This document shows positions 41,446 through 43,401 of a stretch of DNA of 43,401 nt, piece after piece; within the stretch, counting starts at the first letter, position 1, and each line of letters starts with the position of its first letter. Made by a program: the position numbers and the translations under genes. The DNA is taken from positions 1-43,401 of the forward strand of contig JACRKW010000075.1 in the NCBI GenBank assembly GCA_016215215.1. Reading direction: 5' to 3'. The notes beneath the pieces were generated by a model, which was not told the DNA's origin, did no database searches, and saw only the letters and a list, made by a program, of their open reading frames with translations. Source of the DNA: Acidobacteriota bacterium (lineage in GTDB: Bacteria; Acidobacteriota; Terriglobia; Bryobacterales; Bryobacteraceae).

Positions 41446-42950
41446 TCCCCGTGGTCGCCATCCTTGGGGTCGCCGCTGCCGGGATTGGAGTCCAGGCTGC
41501 TGTTGGTAAACACCGGATAGCTCAGGTTCCGGGAGAAGGCAGTCTGATACTGTTTCGCCACCACAGCGGCTGCCTTCGGACCTTCAGAATGATTGCCGTT
41601 GTTCCAACTGAAGGCGAAGCCGAGACGGCACGCCGTCAGCGCATTGACCATATCGACCTGTTCCTGCCAGGTAGCGTACCCGTCGTACCTGCCGATACCC
41701 CAGCCGATGAAGGGATAATCCTGCTCGCAGTGCTCTTGGATGTAGGCGACGCTGTCCATGCGCGCAAGGTAAGGCGTGGTTCCGTCCGGCATAATGGGGG
41801 ACTTGGTCGTGGCGACCTGCGTGACCTTGTTCTGCATGTCGGGAATCCAAATCTGGCGCCAGCGCGGCATGGCCGGGAACACCGCAGCGAAGAGGCCCGG
41901 CTGGCGCAGCGCCCAAGAAGAGATGCCCCATCCGCCCATGGATTGCCCTGATGCGTAGATCCGGGCCGGGTCGGCCTCGTAGTTCTTGATCGCCCACTTG
42001 AGGAGCCAGTCCAACCGGGCCTCGGTGACTGGCCACGCCCTGGCAGTCCGATCCTGCGCCACCGGACGAAGGGCGGTATAGCCGAACCAAAAGGTCTCCA
42101 ACCGCGCCAAACCATCGGAAGTCCAGACTGTATCGAGAGGCGAAACAATCAGCGACGGCACGCCGTGGACCGACCCGCCACTGTCTTCATGGACCGTGAA
42201 CTTCCCCTGGAGGCCCTCCTGGTATCCCATGGCGGAATCTCCCCAATAGACGTATTCGTCTCCATATTGGAGTCCGCCCTCCCCGCCGCCGGAGCCGTGC
42301 AGACTGATCCACATCGGCAGACCACGAGCTCCCGAGAGCTTCGTGAGGTGCGCTTCCCGGCGGTGAACGGTATCCTTCGAATCGTAGTACTTGAGCGGGA
42401 CGATGGCGGCCACCGATTCTTCCACCGCCAAGGTGGTGGCATTGTCTCCGGGCGAGACGACACTCTTGGATTGGCGTTGTGACACGTCGATTGTGATCAC
42501 GGCATAGTATGCCTGCGCCGTTGCTTTGGCGGTGTGTACCGCCAAGCCGCTGTATGGGGGCAGTGGATTCCCACACACCGTGTACGAGCCCGGTCCCCCG
42601 CACGAGCCTTGCTCCACGATGGACATCCGCTTGGAGGGATCCAGCCGGGTGGTTTGGGTGAACGGAAACTGTCCCAACAGTTGACCGCTGTTGTTGAACA
42701 GGGAGGCTTGGATCAGTTGGGCGGCCGCGAGCGAGGCATCGTTGGTGATCGGCGACAGACTGCGGTAGACGTTGTAGCGGTACTGCGCGCCGTCGCTTCC
42801 CGGCTTGGCGTCGGTCCAAGTGACGAATGTCTGTCCGTGATGATGCGTCGCCTGGATATTGGTGACGGCCGGGGCCGTATCGGCGGACACGGCGCTTCCG
42901 GAGAGGAGCACCAGAGCCGCCACGGATGCAATGCAGGAACCAGCTTTCAT
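41442..42950 (-). CDS. Secreted alpha/beta-hydrolase, carbohydrate-esterase-like
   Basis: A 502-residue protein with a signal peptide (MKAGSCIASVAALVLLSGSA). Residues 25-155 resemble a fibronectin-III-like beta domain (TFVTWTDAKPG and YRYNVYRSLSP). The hydrolase domain follows with the oxyanion-type LPMWISLHGSGGGEGG (211-226) and nucleophile Ser337 in YASGQSMGGWG. NGNHSEGP near the C-terminus provides a plausible catalytic His. Substrate, perhaps acetylated or feruloylated polysaccharide, is inference. It ends at TGA 41442 in LDSNPGSGDPKDGDHGE, where a further domain would be expected. Three 17-base repeats precede the start. Confidence 0.75.
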   Translation of the reverse strand: MKAGSCIASVAALVLLSGSAVSADTAPAVTNIQATHHHGQTFVTWTDAKPGSDGAQYRYNVYRSLSPITNDASLAAAQLIQASLFNNSGQLLGQFPFTQTTRLDPSKRMSIVEQGSCGGPGSYTVCGNPLPPYSGLAVHTAKATAQAYYAVITIDVSQRQSKSVVSPGDNATTLAVEESVAAIVPLKYYDSKDTVHRREAHLTKLSGARGLPMWISLHGSGGGEGGLQYGDEYVYWGDSAMGYQEGLQGKFTVHEDSGGSVHGVPSLIVSPLDTVWTSDGLARLETFWFGYTALRPVAQDRTARAWPVTEARLDWLLKWAIKNYEADPARIYASGQSMGGWGISSWALRQPGLFAAVFPAMPRWRQIWIPDMQNKVTQVATTKSPIMPDGTTPYLARMDSVAYIQEHCEQDYPFIGWGIGRYDGYATWQEQVDMVNALTACRLGFAFSWNNGNHSEGPKAAAVVAKQYQTAFSRNLSYPVFTNSSLDSNPGSGDPKDGDHGE

Positions 42951-42957
42951 GAGTACA

Positions 42958-43002
42958 CCAGCCTCGTTGTCATGCCAGCCTCGTTATTAGACCAGCCTCG
43001 TT
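42958..43002. repeat. Three 11-bp direct repeats with 17-bp period
   Basis: CCAGCCTCGTT occurs exactly at 42958-42968, 42975-42985 and 42992-43002, each followed by a different 6-base spacer. They sit between the hydrolase start and the SGNH-like gene. In leftward sense each reads AACGAGGCTGG, and the copy nearest the gene supplies its GAGG ribosome-binding site. Operator, multiplied leader element or slippage product. Confidence 0.7.
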
Positions 43003-43030
43003 CACCTGACGCGCAGAGTCAAGCATGAGG

Positions 43031-43401
43031 CTATCGGGCCAATACCGCGCCTCTCAGAAGCGGCGCCAGCGCCTGAGTGTATGCCCGCTTTCCTCCCGCG
43101 TTCAAATGGAAGCCGTCGCTGAACAGAGCCGCCAGAAACGTGCCCGGCGCGACAGGCTCCAGGACCTCAGTAGCTGCCTTCTTTGCCGCATCAAACACTG
43201 CCCTAGATTCGGATCTTTCCGTGGAGGTGGCCGGCAACAGCAGGACTAGATGAGTGCCGTGCTGGTTCGCCAGACGCTGAAGTTCCGCGAGCCGGGCGGG
43301 AACCCTTCGCCGGATTGCGCTCTCCGAAGCCGGATTCCTGTTCAAGCGTGCCAGGCGAGGTTGCAACTCCTTCATCCCCGGCATCAGCTCAGAGAGAAAC
43401 C
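43031..43401 (-). CDS. C-terminal part of an SGNH/GDSL-hydrolase-like protein (5' end outside window)
   Basis: The leftward frame is open to the window edge and ends at TAG 43031. The visible 123 residues contain a helical region (RLAELQRLANQHGTHLVLLLPA) and the block SDGFHLNAGGKRAYTQAL, whose Asp-x-x-His is the family's catalytic pair in block V. The nucleophile Ser and oxyanion blocks would lie upstream. Esterase, lipase or acetyl-transfer roles are possible. Confidence 0.75.
   Translation of the reverse strand, partial: FLSELMPGMKELQPRLARLNRNPASESAIRRRVPARLAELQRLANQHGTHLVLLLPATSTERSESRAVFDAAKKAATEVLEPVAPGTFLAALFSDGFHLNAGGKRAYTQALAPLLRGAVLAR

Noticed and set aside
1-43401. CRISPR arrays, tRNA genes, prophage or insertion sequences
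   Set aside because: I found no regularly spaced long repeats, cloverleaf genes, transposases, integrases or phage structural genes. The 17-base repeats at 42958-43002 are too short and too few for CRISPR.

Overview
The window looks like chromosomal DNA from a GC-rich member of the Acidobacteriota, most likely the Bryobacterales/Solibacter group. This rests on a three-CHRD secreted protein with the C-terminal domain described from Solibacter (TIGR03437), a TPR plus FG-GAP/VCBS secreted protein, a DUF2934 protein, a predicted Tat-exported Gfo/Idh/MocA oxidoreductase and a housekeeping set of ordinary bacterial type. I see no tRNA, rRNA gene, CRISPR array, transposase or integrase. Coding density is high and many genes overlap by 4 bases (ATGA).

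Layout. 1-6.9 kb: secreted or membrane proteins (partial TPR/VCBS protein, CHRD protein, a small unknown, an M48 metalloprotease, a PspC protein). 7-12 kb: a leftward mutS-anmK-oxidoreductase block. 12-16.4 kb: an amidase, a hybrid histidine kinase and a short PAS protein. 16.4-23 kb: glutamate dehydrogenase, a divergent unknown gene, a glycerol-facilitator-type channel, yceD-rpmF-plsX and dsbD. 23-29.3 kb: a leftward flagellar operon flgB-flgC-fliE-fliF-fliG-fliH-fliI-fliJ, preceded by a good sigma-54 promoter match. 29.4-34.7 kb: a cysteine-cluster protein, a DUF2934 protein with a histone-like tail, lexA (apparently leaderless, with a direct-repeat operator inside its promoter), fmdB-dacB, a secreted unknown and an MFS transporter. 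35-39.5 kb: rpmE, an ECF sigma/anti-sigma/heavy-metal-sensor-like operon whose last gene is frameshifted, pcrA, and a 55-residue basic protein. 39.5-43.4 kb: an APC transporter, a carbohydrate-esterase-like secreted hydrolase with a split C-terminus, and a partial SGNH-hydrolase-like gene.

The most unusual element lies between the MFS gene and rpmE, about 34752-35016. A near-consensus promoter (TTGACA, 17 bp, TAGGAT) precedes a compact, heavily structured transcript that ends in a strong intrinsic terminator. Near its 5' end is an 18-base stretch that is a full complement of the usual bacterial 16S rRNA 3' end, followed by a 14-codon ORF. Two mutually exclusive folds can hide or expose that ribosome-binding segment. 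It could be a stand-alone small RNA/peptide gene or a translation-sensing leader for rpmE (ribosomal protein L31).
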